DNA of 64,000 nucleotides. It comes from Mikania micrantha. Its lineage: Eukaryota > Streptophyta > Magnoliopsida > Asterales > Asteraceae. The position numbers and the translations under genes were made by a program. The stretch is taken from the NCBI GenBank assembly GCA_009363875.1, contig CM018680.1, positions 68,773,139-68,837,138 of the forward strand, written 5' to 3'. This document shows, one piece after another, positions 21,160-33,360 of the stretch. The notes below the pieces were generated by a model. The model did no database searches, was not told the origin of the DNA, and worked only from the letters and a program-made list of their open reading frames with translations. The number at the start of each line of letters is the position of its first letter. Position 1 is the first letter of the stretch.

Positions 21160-21436
21160 AAAACTAAAAAAAACCAAATATAAATCATATAATAATCTTT
21201 TTGATCAATAGTTTATATAATAAATAATAACATTTAAGTAATAGTCTGCAATTAAAAAAGATTATAATATGATATAAGGGCAAATTAAAAACAATAATAT
21301 ACTAGTTTCAAAAACTAGTACATAAGTGATTTGTTCATATATAAAGAATATGAGAAAAGTTGAAGAACACAAATCAAACTTAGCTAAACTAATGTAAACG
21401 ATGATTGTGTATCTACAACTTATTATGTTACATATA
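21160..21436. other. AT-rich intergenic stretch
   Basis: No gene or element recognised. Confidence 0.35.
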
Positions 21437-21688
21437 TGTTGTCACACCCTAACCGATGTCGAAATACAGTGGGGCGTGAGTTTGACTGTTCATTAGCTCA
21501 TAATACTATTATAATGTTTCGATAATTAAGGCATCGTAATTAAGTATGGTGCTAAGTGCGTAACCCAATCCTACATCTATCATCTTCATCTATTGCAGTG
21601 CACATGTTTTAATATGCCTCTAGAAGCAATGTGGTAATGTATAACATTAGAAGTAAACCATTGGAAGCCAATCTATCATCATCATAAG

Positions 21689-21690
<2 letters not shown>
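21437..21690 (+). repeat. Probable LTR fragment of a gypsy-type element
   Basis: Starts TGTCACACCCTAACCGATGT followed by GGGGCGTGAG, the style of many Asteraceae gypsy LTR starts. No partner LTR, primer site or coding region is nearby, so it is a fragment or truncated solo LTR ending at the (TA)n run. Confidence 0.4.

Positions 21691-21738
<48 letters not shown>
21691..21738. repeat. (AT)n microsatellite
   Basis: AT dinucleotide run of about 48 bases. Confidence 0.9.
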
Positions 21739-21740
<2 letters not shown>

Positions 21741-22488
21741 TTATGAATATATGATAGATTTAGGGACTAAATAAAACTAATGGGTATATGAAATTAAAAA
21801 ATATATATATGGTGTATTTGGTGATTGACTTAGATCCTTCTTCGAAAAGAGGCCAACGAGGGGTTGAATCACTTCGTGATATGGTATTTACAGCCTTGCC
21901 TAGTCATTTTGTGCTAGAGATTCTTTCTCACATCTTGAACCTATGACCTCAAGATCACAAAGCAACAATGTTACAAGTTGTTCTAATGTTTGCTCTCAAT
22001 GGTTAGCAGAAATATAAAATCAGAAATAAAAAAATAATAATTCTATCAAAAAAAAATATAAAATATAAAATAAATTACTTGATCCATTGGAATGGTTTTC
22101 TAATTTATTTTCCAAATGAGAATTTTTTTATCTCTCATATATACACACACTTATTAGGCTAAAACTCATATAATACATGGGTTAAACAACAATAAAAAAA
22201 ATCATATTTAGAGGGTGATTAACCTGTTTTGTATTTTGAAGTATCTTACTTTTTGTGTTATATTTATTTTTTTCTATATTTTGCTACGAATAAGATGCAT
22301 AGCAAAAATTCAGGATTGTTTATAAAATGCAATACATTGATAAAAAATGTAGTATAGTTTATTTATATATATATAATATCGAGATTTTGTGCTCGTACAT
22401 TGCGGTGCATTTGTGACGAACAAATTATGCTCTACATGCTAATGAGAGAGGTGTTGTATTGACACCATACTCTACATATTTTTATCAG
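21739..22488. other. Intergenic with a possible SINE remnant and a Helitron 3' terminus
   Basis: About 21830-21990 looks like a decayed SINE (GAACCTATGACCTCAAG). At 22154-22190 a minus-strand Helitron-like 3' end is suggested: a decayed ACCCATGTATTATATGAGT palindrome followed by CTAA|T. Neither has a second resolvable end. No gene. Confidence 0.35.
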
Positions 22489-22489
22489 A

Positions 22490-22705
22490 TTATTATTATT
22501 TTTTTAACAACATAAGTCCGGTCATTCAGGATCATCGTGTCAAATAGATTACCCTTCTACCTGAATAACAGGGTTTGATGATCTGACCCACCCGTCCAGT
22601 AGGAAACCTACAATTAGAAGAAAAAAAAAAAAAAAAAACACATGGCTCAACCCAAGACCTTTTATAAAAAAAGTCAAGGAGGTACCACTAGGCTACCTCT
22701 TATCA
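22490..22705 (-). mobile_element. tRNA-derived SINE
   Basis: On the minus strand, A-box-like TAGCCTAGTGGTACC (about 22695) and B-box-like GGGTTGAGCC (about 22650), interrupted by a poly-A (plus strand) tract at 22620-22639. Confidence 0.5.
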
Positions 22706-22930
22706 GATTATTAATTTACAAACAAGTTGCACTCTCCAAATAATACAAACAACATAATTATGTTAACATCATAGTGATCCATCTACTTCTATCACATATA
22801 AGTGATCCGCTAAATATCATATAGTTTTTATAAAGCACATAATAAAAAGTAAAAAAAATAATAATAATTGAAAGTTCAAAGAAAAATATAAACATAAACG
22901 ACTAAGAAACGAAAGATTCAGTTGAATACA
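22706..22930. other. AT-rich intergenic stretch
   Basis: No gene or element recognised. Confidence 0.35.
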
Positions 22931-23384
22931 TCTATTCTATATTATATACTATATAATAAAAGAATAACAATATAAAACATGTCATTTTTCTACACTATCC
23001 ACATCATATTTGACACATGGCAACTTTTTAGGCTATACATATAAATACACATGGCATACTTGACAAATTTATAGATTAAATTAAATTAATGCAATCAGGT
23101 CATTCCTACAAATTCAAAATGAAAATTAATACTCTTTAAATGTAACGAAAATTTAATCATTTCAAAGTTTCTATTTTCAATTAATAATTTTGAAAATTCA
23201 TAATTTTTAAATCTCATTTGTATTGTCTAAAAAATATTTAGAGATTCATAAAATGTACTTTAATTTTCTTATTTTTTAAATATTATAAATTTTACGTTAT
23301 TTGTATATTTATTTTTTATCGGTAATTGTTTTGTAATCCTCATTTTTTATACAATTTTGTGTAATACACAGGTCAATAATCTAG
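22931..23384 (+). mobile_element. Short non-autonomous Helitron
   Basis: Starts TCTATTCTATATTATATACT followed by ATAATAAAAG. It ends with the palindrome TGTGTAATACACA (23358-23370), ten bases, and CTAG (23381-23384). Host bases A (22930) and T (23385) fit A|T insertion. No coding capacity in 454 bp. Confidence 0.75.
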
Positions 23385-24930
23385 TTTTTATATATAATAT
23401 TTGATGAATGATTGATAATTTTGTTCTAAAATAAGTAGTTTTAATCCGCCTTTACTTTTAACTAAAAAAAACAAAGAAGTTAGTTGTTTTAACAGAAACA
23501 ACTCAAAGAAAGAAAGAAACAATAGTTTAGTGAAAAACAACTAAGGAAAGAAAGAATTATGTATACATGTTTTTGGGCATCAGTGGTGACCACAACCATG
23601 TAGCGCCATGTAGTTTAGTGAAAAACCCACATATGCGCCATGTAGCGCTCACCACAACCACTCACCCCATCATTTTGGTGGAAATGTCTCATTACTCACT
23701 CACTCCACGTTATCATTCATATATATATACACATGTGTGTGTCTGTGTGAGAGAGAGGAAGAGACATGTGTGTGTGTCTGTGAGAGAGAGGAAGAGACAT
23801 CACTCACGCCGTGTGGTTCCGTTCACGCCTCCCCCTCCCACGCCCACTCACGCCCCAAAGAGGGCGGTATGCCACGCCCTCCCACGCCCACTCAAGGGGC
23901 ATACCCACCGGTCTTAAGGAGCTTCAATCCATCTAAAAGTTAACAACTCAACAAAGAAATATATCAGTTGTTTTAGAAAAAAAGAACTAAGGAAAAAATA
24001 ATTAAATTAGTTGTTAAAAATAAACAACAGAAAAATAAGACAATAGTGGTTTAGAAAATATAACGGAGAAAAAAATATCGGTTATTAAAAAAGTGACTTT
24101 TACATATTTTTCTTTCTTAACTTGTAAAATTACATATCTACTTAAATCATGCTTTAAGAGCATTGTATATTATGAATTAAAAATTTGTACCTTTGAAAAA
24201 TATGTAATTTTTCAAGTTAAAAAGGGAAAATATGTAATTTTCTCTAAATAAAACACTGAAAATTGAAAAAAAAAAAAATAGTTTTTTCAGAAAACACTTA
24301 AGTTTTCACCTTTCATCATGCGAATCTCATTAAAACAACGTGAAATTACCGTGTCATAGAGGATTCTTGTCCTAGTTACATACTTCATTGCATTTTGCTA
24401 AATCAAAAATATATAAAGATAACATATACAAAAAAATAATAATAAAAAATTAAATCAGTTTATTTCAATCTCATTGAAAACTAAAACCAAATATTTTATT
24501 ATTTCAAAGTGGTTTTTAATTTGGTCTCTTAGGTTGAAAAAACATCATCCGTTCAAAACTTATAACGCAAGATGTTTTCTAGTTTTCAAAATAATATTCT
24601 TCTTTTTGAAAATGTTTCTTTGAGATTTATATCTTCACATGTTCTCAACAATTGCAGAATTTAATATTTCAATTTGCAATTCATGTTAGGTAAATTATGG
24701 ATTATTATTTACAATCAACGCTTGCGTATCAATCGGATTGTTTATGAAATCACTTTCTAAAATCAATAATTTCACCCTTATGAGTATCAAGAGATTTAGT
24801 TTGGGATAATCCAAAGAAATCTACAAGTAGAATGTTTCATTTCTTATATATTACGCCAAGAAAATGGTTGTTTATTGGCGGTTAAATTGGTTGAAATTTA
24901 CAAATCCGGTTACTTAAACTAAGTAAATTT
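23385..24930. repeat. Intergenic with a GC-richer dispersed repeat and a 33-bp tandem duplication
   Basis: About 23570-23935 is a GC-richer block (CACGCCCACTCA, GGGGCATACC) in otherwise AT-rich DNA and looks like an inserted non-autonomous element. It contains a near-perfect tandem duplication of about 33 bp at 23731-23797 (ACATGTGTGTGTCTGTG... type). Phrases like AACAACTAAGGAAAGAAAG recur on both sides, suggesting insertion into an older repeat. 23945-24930 is AT-rich with nothing recognisable. The short frames here are low complexity. Confidence 0.45.
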
Positions 24931-26014
24931 CATTTTGGTTTTAGGGGCCTTGAAGCTCGCAAGGGACTCTGCCCTTTGGACCCCATCCAGGGCGTGGTCC
25001 TCTTAACCCTTGCTTGGTCGAAAGCAGTGGCGGAGCTTAGAACATAAAATATCTCAAATAACCGGCAAAAAACCGGTCCTCTTAACCCTTGCTTGGTCGA
25101 CCCCATCCGGTTCTAAACGACTCAAGTTCCGGAACCGGCAAAAAACCGGCCAAAGCAGTTAATATCTCAAATAACATAAAATATCATAAGTTGATTAGCA
25201 TCGATCAACATAAACCATAGAATAACAATTATTAAAAAAGTGGTTAAAAAAAAACAATTGCAGTTGTCACAAATAAAAACAAAATAAAAAAGGAACAAAT
25301 TATATGAATAATTTCTAAAGTTTAAAATTAACAAAAAAAAAAAGATTTTATTTACTTCAAGTGTATATAAATGAGTATTTATAATCGGGTATACGGGACG
25401 AGTAAACACGTATATATAATCGGGTAATCAGCCGAGTAAACGGGTATATGAACAAATCCCATGTCGTCCCATACCCGCGAAAATTTTAAAAATTAATCTC
25501 ATACCCGGCCCAAATAGTCTGGCAATCTTGACCTGTAACAATATGCGTAACTTAAAAACCATATGAATATAATGGGTTCAAACTAGTAAAAATAATCAAT
25601 AATATATTTTATAAGAAAATTACTAAAAATTATTCAATTAAATTATTTTTTTAGTTACAATTCATTTTAATTTTAACAAAATTGATACTTTTAAAATGAC
25701 TTATTTAAACTCAAACTGATTTTGTTTAAAACACATCCAGACTTGTATTCAACCTAACCCACACCCGACACAACCTGTTACCCAACTAAACCTAGCCCGC
25801 CTATTTTGTCGGCTATAAGAACAACTTTAGATTTATTGTTTTTTATTATGATCATATACATGAAATTTAGTTTAATTGTATTTTTTTAACATGACACGAA
25901 CCGATTCGACATAACACGATCTAAAAGAATAGAAAAAATTATTATATACAGATTCTTAAACAATTTTAAAATTTTCCGCCCCCCCCATAAAAAAAAATTT
26001 TGGGTCCGTCACTG
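24931..26014. mobile_element. Rearranged hAT-like element nest
   Basis: CAGTGGCGGA at 25025 and TCCGTCACTG at 26005-26014 form possible inverted ends. Inside are several other pieces. GGTCCTCTTAACCCTTGC occurs twice (about 24999 and 25076), as do AACCGGCAAAAAACCGG-like phrases. A hAT-type fragment at 25540-25815 matches part of the element at 32807-33211. The nest looks scrambled, with no transposase. Confidence 0.45.
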
Positions 26015-26070
26015 CATATGTAGCGGGTTTCGGGTAAAACCCGTCAGGTGCGGGTTTTTTTGCCATCCCT
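26015..26070. repeat. End of a dispersed hAT-like repeat
   Basis: CGGGTTTTTTTGCCATCCC resembles the remnant end near 5630. No partner end adjacent. Confidence 0.4.
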
Positions 26071-26229
26071 AACTGTATATACATATGTTTTCTTTTCTAA
26101 CCGTTTTTGCTGATTAACACCTTGTTTTCTCAACCGTATAAATTTTCTGGGCTGCTAGAAATCCAGTTCATCAGTTTTATTCTTGTTCTCTAAAAGATTG
26201 ATTTACCAAAACAGTAATCGAGCCAAATA

Positions 26230-26473
26230 CCATGGAGAGGTAATAGGAGACCCAGGTCATGGGTTCTATTCTTGATCCCATCCGGTTTTACCGGCCTTTT
26301 ACCGTCGTGCCTTTAGGCGGGTGCTTGGGTCGGGTTTTCCCCGGGAATTGGTGGCTGGTGGGCTAGGGGCTCCGTCTGTCTGGACTAATGGTCAGCTTAG
26401 GCATCTTTTAGCCATTAGGGGCCGCGCGCATACGGAATACCTGTCAGTTAATTAGTTGGCCGTTCAAAAAAAA
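26230..26473 (+). mobile_element. tRNA-derived SINE with target duplication
   Basis: Starts near CCATGGAGAGGTAATAGGAG and ends GGCCGTTCAAAAAAAAA. It is flanked by AGTAATCGAGCCAAATA (26213-26229) and AGTAATCAAGCCAAATA (26474-26490), 16 of 17 bases identical. A B-box-like GGGTTCTATTC lies near 26260. Confidence 0.8.
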
Positions 26474-26547
26474 AGTAATCAAGCCAAATAAAGAAAAAAA
26501 AGAAGAAAAGAAAAGACGCAGTCAAATCACCTTAATTTATTTATTTA

Positions 26548-26800
26548 TTTTTGAATGGCCACGATCCTACATATCACGTATGTTGTCTTAACAGGACTCA
26601 CTGGGCAGAGGTAAGATGTGGCCACACCAGATGCGCGGGAACCCTATGGAGTGGGTAAACTCCCGCCCACCATTGTCCAAAATCCGAGATTAAGCTTAAG
26701 ATTCCTTCCTCAACTGGACGTCCTTTTAAATTGCCCCTAACATGGCTCAAACTCTTGACCTCTCGGTCATACGGTGAAACCTCAACCAGTAATAATATCA
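26548..26800 (-). mobile_element. tRNA-derived SINE
   Basis: The minus strand reads GGTTGAGGTTTCACCG at the head, a B-box-like GAGTTTGAGCC (about 26750), and a tail GGCCATTCAAAAATAAATAA. This resembles the tail of the SINE at 26230-26473 in opposite orientation. Confidence 0.6.
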
Positions 26801-26939
26801 CTTTTCATCCATTTTCACATTTGCATATCTAGTAATTATTTATAAACCAAAGAATCATAATTTGATAAACAAAACTTTAATTTCGTGTTCAAAGTCCTTA
26901 TAAGGTTTAAAAAATTGGTTCAAATTGATAATGGTTATG

Positions 26940-27110
26940 CCCGGCAATCTTAGCCCACATGTATTAACTTGGGCTAATAAGGACATTATTTAAAAACATG
27001 GGTTATTATGGGTTAATTAATATTACTAAGGGGTCAAAGTGGGTAGACTAAAAATTTAAAAATGACCTAGCGGGTCAAGATGGGCTAAAATTTAGAGACG
27101 CGTCCCTCTG
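26940..27110. repeat. hAT-like repeat remnant
   Basis: Phrases GCCCGGCAATCTTAGCCCAC, GGGTTATTATGGGTTAATTA and AGCGGGTCAAGATGGGC are typical of the 'GGGTC'-rich hAT-type elements elsewhere here. Ends not resolved. Confidence 0.4.
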
Positions 27111-27113
27111 GGA

Positions 27114-29286
27114 AAAAAAGTATGATGTACACTACTTCATTACCATTCTTGATCGACAATAAGAGGAGAATCATCAATCATGATTTACCCATGGATGGTT
27201 AATGATTAATTGTTAGTTCTTTGAAACCTTAATCCCTAGTTGTTGGTTTGAAGAACGAATTCTTGATTGAATTCTACATGTCCATCAAAGAAGTTGTAGG
27301 TTCATTAATCCATCATGTATGTTCTTCATCTTCACATTCCTCAACTTTACAAATCTTTTTTGCTGAGTATAACTTCATACGATCTTCAATTTTTGCGGCA
27401 TCAATCTATATTTCTATAGTAGCTTATGGCTTTAGAAGTTACCTAATTGATTTAATCACAATATTGTATCCTAATTGATTAATTTGACTAGGTTTTTGAG
27501 ACTTTGAAATAATTTCTAGCATTTTTAGCGCATCAATGAAAGTTAGACTGAAATTTTGAAAGTAATGCTATTTTTTTGCTTCACGCTACTGCTTGTTTTC
27601 AAACTCGATCATCTTATTTCATGTTCCTGGTGGTGTGTCTCTATGTTATCTTGCTTCATGTTTTAGAAACATGAATTTTGTTTTGTGGTTTTCATATCGT
27701 TTGAATTAGGGTTTTTTTTTTTTTTTGACAAGTTTGCTGAAGTGTGATGTTCATCAAATTGTTTTTAAAGAATATAAAATTGAAACATATTTCATTCTTA
27801 TTAGCAATTGTTTTTAAAGAATGGTAATGAAGTAGTGTACACCATACCAAAAAAAGTATGATGTACACTACTTCATTACCATTCTTGATCGACAATAAGA
27901 GGAGAATCATCAATCATGATTTACCCATGGATGGTTAATGATTAATTGTTAGTTCTTTGAAACCTTAATCCCTAGTTGTTGGTTTGAAGAACAAATTCTT
28001 GATTGAATTCTACAGATCTAGTTGTCCATCAAAGAAGTTGTAGGTTCATTAATCCATCATGTATGTTCTTCATCTTTACATTCCTCAACTTTACAAATCT
28101 TTCTTGCTGAGTATAACTTCATACGATCTTCAATTTTTGTGGCATCAATCTATAATTTCTATAGTAGCTTATGGCTTTAGAAGTTACCTAATTGATTTAA
28201 TCACAATATTGTATCCTAATTGATTAATTTGACTAGGTTTTTGAGACTTTGAAATAATTTCTAGCATTTTTAGCGCATCAATGAAAGTTAGACTGAAATT
28301 TTGAAAGTAATGCTATTTTTTGCTTCACGCTACTGCTTGTTTTCAAACTCGATCATCTTATTTCATGTTCCTCGTGGTGTCTCTATGTTATCTTGCTTCG
28401 TGTTTTAGAAACATGAATTTTGTTTTGTGGTTTTCATATCGTTTGAATTAGGGTTTTTTTTTTTTGACAAGTTTGCTGAAGTGTGATGTTCATCAAATTG
28501 TTTTTAAAGAATTTAAAATTGAAACATATTTCATTCTTATTAGCAATTGTTTTTAAAGAATGGTAATGAAGTAGTGTACACCATACCAAAAAAAGTATGA
28601 TGTACACTACTTCATTACCATTCTTGATCGACAATAAGAGGAGAATCATCAATCATGATTTACCCATGGATGGTTAATGATTAATTGTTAGTTCTTTGAA
28701 ACCTTAATCCCTAGTTGTTGGTTTGAAGAACAAATTCTTGATTGAATTCTACAGATCTAGTTGTCCATCAAAGAAGTTGTAGGTTCATTAATCCATCATG
28801 TATGTTCTTCATCTTCACATTCCTCAACTTTACAAATCTTTTTTGCTGAGTATAACTTCATACGATCTTCAATTTTTGCGGCATCAATCTATAATTTCTA
28901 TAGTAGCTTATGGCTTTAGAAGTTACCTAATTGATTTAATCACAATATTGTATCCTAATTGATTAATTTGACTAGGTTTTTGAGACTTTGAAATAATTTC
29001 TAGCATTTTTAGCGCATCAATGAAAGTTAGACTGAAATTTTGAAAGTAATGCTATTTTTTGCTTCACGCTACTGCTTGTTTTCAAACTCGATCATCTTAT
29101 TTCATGTTCCTGGTGGTGTGTCTCTATGTTATCTTGCTTCATGTTTTAGAAACATGAATTTTGTTTTGTGGTTTTCATATCGTTTGAATTAGGGTTTTTT
29201 TTTTTTTTGACAAGTTTGCTGAAGTGTGATGTTCATCAAATTGTTTTTAAAGAATATAAAATTGAAACATATTTCGTTCTTATTAG
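27114..29286 (+). repeat. Tandem array of about three copies of a TIR-flanked 736-739-bp unit
   Basis: Unit starts are at 27121, 27857 and 28596 (spacing 736 and 739 bp); the third is cut off at about 29286. Each unit begins TATGATGTACACTACTTCAT and the first two end with its inverted complement (ATGAAGTAGTGTACACCATA). Each unit therefore has TIRs of about 29 bp. Neighbouring units are separated only by CAAAAAAAG, and the left flank of the first unit is likewise GAAAAAAAG. The copies are nearly identical apart from a poly-T tract of varying length. No convincing protein is encoded. Confidence 0.85.
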
Positions 29287-30470
29287 TAGTCTTTTGGTAT
29301 ATCACGGATGAATTGGAAGAATTAAAGCAATTGTTATCAACAATTGTTTATTTTGTCGTTTCTCAGCCGCTTACAGACTGTAATCACCAATTTGTTTTTT
29401 TTTTTTAGTTTTTAGTATCAGTTTGGTCATTTTATAACACGGTCCGTTTCGGCCCATGTCTTTTTTTTGTGAAAACTTGTTTTGACCCAAACCAAGATGA
29501 CCACTTTTCTAGAATGACTCGTCTTAACCCGACACTTCCTGAGTCGAACCCAAGCTGACCCGTTTTCCAATCCAACCCGACCCGCCCATCTTGTCAGCTC
29601 TAATAATGGTTTAGGGAGCACACAACATAACCAATATGCCATTTGTTTCGTCTTTCTTGGTTACTTTGTTTGGAAAAGTAATGGCACTACAGCCATCTAT
29701 CACATCCTCATCGTTGTTGGAAACACGGGAGTGACTGATAATAGTATAGTATATGTGTGTTTTGATATGTCAAGTATAACATGTACTAATGTAAATAGAT
29801 CTGGTAACTAAATAAAAAAGACAAAAAAATTCGAGTTTTTTTACCAGGTATTTTCAACTCAAATTAGTTTCCAAATTATCCTTTATCTATATAATTGTGT
29901 GTGTTTAATTAAGAACCAACGTTAGATAAAAATTATAAAAATCATTTATAGTCATATGATTTAAAAGTAATTTACTTAAAGTAAAGAAAATTACTTTTAT
30001 ATCATTTAAATCATGTGTATTTAAATTTTTTTATTCTCAACAACTTGGTTGCTATTATAAATAAATGTAAGAGTAATGGTTTACGAACTCAGTCATCTAA
30101 TCTTGTTAATAAAAACAGTTAACAATTGTTGAATGGTATCAGTCAACAAAGACTAATAATCAAAACCCCTTGCATTGAGGAATTTAATATTTACACCTTT
30201 TATTTCATTTAACATTTAAATAACATTTCTCACATAAATTAAAAAAGATAAATCAAATCATTGTAGGAACCCTAATGCTGAGAAAAAAGAAAAAGATTAT
30301 TGTATATTTCATAGAGTCTGAACTTCCAAAAACAATAGCTTTGCAAAGTATTAAAATTATATAAATTATTTTGTTTTAATTATTTATACCTATAAAGTCT
30401 TAGTCAACTCTTTTAAGGATTAATGATTAATAGTGAATTAATTTAATTTTAAGTTTATTTGCTTAACAAT
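29287..30470. other. Intergenic with an hAT-like remnant
   Basis: About 29425-29605 carries GTCCGTTTCGGCCC, CAACCCGACCCGCCC and CTTGTCAGCTCTA, one end of an hAT-type element with no clear partner. The remainder to 30470 is AT-rich without recognisable genes. Confidence 0.4.
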
Positions 30471-30478
30471 CTTCAATG

Positions 30479-31155
30479 AAATGTTTTTAAAACCGGACCG
30501 GACGTCAAACCGGTCTCTTTATTGGTTATCGGTGGGACCAGTCAGACCAGTCGGATCGGATTTAAGAATCGGATGACGTCATATATATATATAGGGGAAT
30601 GTTCTCCTAAAAAGTCTTTTTTTTGTCTAAAAAGGCTGAGAAGGAATTTTAAAAACTCGAAAACCGACCTAAATAAACTTCGATTGAATTCATTGTAACC
30701 GATTTTTAATTCCCTAAAACCTAAACCTTAAATCATAAACAATAAACCCTATTAATAAAATCAAAATTAAAAAAACAAACCCAAAACCTAAAGATAAAAC
30801 CTAAAAGCTAAAAAAACATGTCCTAAAATCCAAACTCTAAAACTAGTTGTTAAAACTAAAACCAATAAACAAATATTGTAGGGTTTGATGAGATGATTTC
30901 AATGCCATCAAATGAGTTCAATCGGAGTTCGTTTGTGTCGATTTTATAGATTTTAAAAATCCTTTTAGCCTTCTTAGGCAAAATAGACTTTTTATTTGAT
31001 CATTGCCCTATATATATATAATAAAAAAATTATTAAATATTTTTAAAAATCCGGTTCGACCGCTCTGTTTCCCAGTTCGAACGCTGACTCACCTGTTCGC
31101 CCCCCCGGTTCCAAGCACATAACCAGGCTAGTCCCGCGCAGGTTTATAAACATTG
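30479..31155. mobile_element. hAT-type non-autonomous element with a nested MITE
   Basis: Ends AATGTTTTTAAAACCGG and GGTTTATAAACATTG are inverted. Flanks CTTCAATG (30471-30478) and CTTAAATG (31156-31163) agree at 7 of 8 bases, fitting the 8-bp hAT duplication. A second TIR element sits inside at about 30593-31011. Confidence 0.65.
30593..31011. mobile_element. Nested MITE with AGGG(C/G)AATG ends
   Basis: Left end AGGGGAATGTTCTCC and right end GATCATTGCCCT, bounded on both sides by TATATA runs; arms include AAAAAGTC and GACTTTTT. Superfamily not assigned. Confidence 0.5.
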
Positions 31156-31165
31156 CTTAAATGTA

Positions 31166-31389
31166 ACCAAATGGCTTGTACTCTAACAGTTATTCTCTTA
31201 ATTTTTATATGAGAGGCCGGTCTTGTGTTTAAATTCGAACCGAGTTATATCTGTTGAGGTAACGTCAGAGGGTTTACTCAGTTATGGGTTCCTCCTAAGG
31301 TGGGCTCGAGAGTACACCGTAGAACCTCAAATCCAAAGAGACGGTTGAATTCTCGTCTTGGTGTCGTCGTATCAAGCCGTACAAAAAAC
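31166..31389 (+). mobile_element. tRNA-derived SINE
   Basis: Head ATGGCTTGTACTCTAACAGT is similar to the SINE at 37556. B-box-like TTAAATTCGAACCG (about 31231), and tail GTCGTCGTATCAAGCCGT followed by an A run. Confidence 0.6.
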
Positions 31390-31795
31390 AATCTTATATG
31401 CTATTTTTATATATTTTATTTTAGCAAAAGTGTGGCTTAGAAAAACATCAAAAAAAAAATCAACAAAAAGATTCTTTGATTTTTAAGCTATAATATTATA
31501 TGGTCAATTTAACGAGCTAAGCAATATACCTAGCTATTTTAGCTTAGAGATTTTTTATATCTTTAATTATTAGAGTTTAATTTTGTATTGATGTTCCCTT
31601 TTTTTCTTTTTCTTTTTTACTTGTACTGTCATATTTATTAATATGTCGCTTCAATTTAAATTTATGTGTGTTTTAATCTAGAGACTGTATCCTCCGTACA
31701 CGATCACTTAATTCTGCATTTTAATATTTTGAATCATTTAATACTCCGTTTGCAATTCTATAGCTATGCTTTTACAACTTTGTTACACTTAGGTT
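31390..31795. other. AT-rich intergenic stretch
   Basis: No gene or element recognised. Confidence 0.35.
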
Positions 31796-31803
31796 ATTAC
31801 AAG

Positions 31804-32284
31804 GGCTTAAACAAACCAAGCCAAGTTTAAGCTCGACTTGTTAACTCAAGCTCAGCTCATAAAAAAGCCTTTTTAATTCGAGCTCAGTTCGGCTTGTTTT
31901 AACTTAAGAAATCTATAACCTCGGCTCGTAATAATAATATCCAACACTTTGCTCGACTTGGTTTGGCATGATTTGACTCCTCTATTGTTAATTATTTAAT
32001 TTATTTCTTTTTATTATTAATTTTATATGTACTTATAAACTATACCTTTCATATACAACATAGTATATTTGATTTTATTATATTTATCATAATTTTATAC
32101 ACAAATACATTCATTTGTATAAATATAGACTTATTTAATTAAACAAAATTAATATAAATAAAAAAAATCATTTAGTAGTCATGAGAGAGCTGTGGCTTGA
32201 CATGTGAAGCTCAAGCTATATAATTAAACGAGTCATCTTTCAAGGCTCCGTCATTCGGGCTTATTCAAACTTTTTACCAATCTA
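31804..32284. mobile_element. hAT-like non-autonomous element
   Basis: Rich in the GCTCGA/AAGCTCAAG phrase typical of a plant hAT MITE group. Flanks ATTACAAG (31796-31803) and ATCACAAG (32285-32292) match at 7 of 8 bases. TIRs are weak. Confidence 0.5.
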
Positions 32285-32798
32285 ATCACAAGTGTTTTAC
32301 AAGTCAGCTTGATTAATTTACACATCTGGTATTACATCAAAGAATCAACTGTTATAACTTTTCTGTACTTTCATTTTGATATTTAGAATCGTATATGTAT
32401 TTTGATATTTATGATCATGTATGAATCTCCAATGCAACAATTCGGTTAAGAGGGGCGGATTCACTCCTTGTTCACGGGGTGGAAAGATTCCTCTCAACTT
32501 TGGTTTATTAGTGTAAAATTTGTCTAAAAACTGTCAAAAATAGATTATGCCCCTTTTTGATAAATCCAAAGGCCCCTTTTCTGATGAATCAAAGCCTCTG
32601 ACCAGAGAAATAAAATTGTTATACGTTTCAAGAATGATGGAAACGAAAGGTTGACAACCAAAAATAATGGTAAATTTAATTCAAGAGTAGCCCTCCCACA
32701 TTTAATTACAGGATATTATTATACGTACAAAGCTATATGATAATTATGAACACTGTATTTCAAAGAGATTTAATCATAACCTTCTTTGTTTATTATTT
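32285..32798. other. Intergenic with a small repeat-like block
   Basis: About 32450-32610 contains GAGGGGCGGATTC and CCCCTTTTTGATAAATCC, possibly the edge of a decayed TIR element. No gene. Confidence 0.3.
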
Positions 32799-32806
32799 GC
32801 TAATAG

Positions 32807-33211
32807 TAGTGGTGACAATTTTTACCATATTAAAAGAAACGGGTTGGTTTTGGGTAAACAATTATAGTATAATGAGTTGAAATGGGTAACATTGTAATAT
32901 CAAATGAGTTGATACGAATAACACTTAAACATAATATGGTTCAAGATGGGTAACCTAAAAACCATGTAAATACAATGGATTCAAACATTTAATAATGATT
33001 AGTAACATATTTGATGAGAAAATAACTAAAAATTATCCTAATAGACTATTAGTTTACTTATAACACATTTTAACTTGAACAAAATAGATGTTTTTAAAAG
33101 AACAATCCATTTAAACCCAACTGATTTTGCTTAAAACTCGTCCTGACTCGCACCTCTCCTGACCCGAACCCTTCTAACTCGTTACCCAACCCGTTCATTT
33201 TGTCACGCATA
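32807..33211. mobile_element. hAT-type non-autonomous element, perfect 8-bp duplication
   Basis: Ends TAGTGGTGACAA and TTGTCACGCATA; flanks GCTAATAG at 32799-32806 and 33212-33219, identical. 405 bp, no coding capacity. A truncated relative is at about 25540-25815. Confidence 0.85.
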
Positions 33212-33360
33212 GCTAATAGAAACTGTAAAACGAGTTTTATGTGGGATACACATAATTTTTAATAGATCGACCTTTTCTAACTTGATCTATTTATTGCCCC
33301 CACTGATGAAAAGTACTGGATCCGCTTAGTTTAAATAATGGCTAAAAACTAGAAAAAAGA

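Noticed and set aside
23567..23943. 116- and 68-codon plus-strand frames
   Set aside because: Run through GTGT/GAGA repeats and a tandem duplication inside a dispersed repeat; composition is low complexity.
27248..27478. 76-codon frame in the tandem array unit
   Set aside because: Not kept open in the other array copies, which carry small indels, so not under coding constraint.
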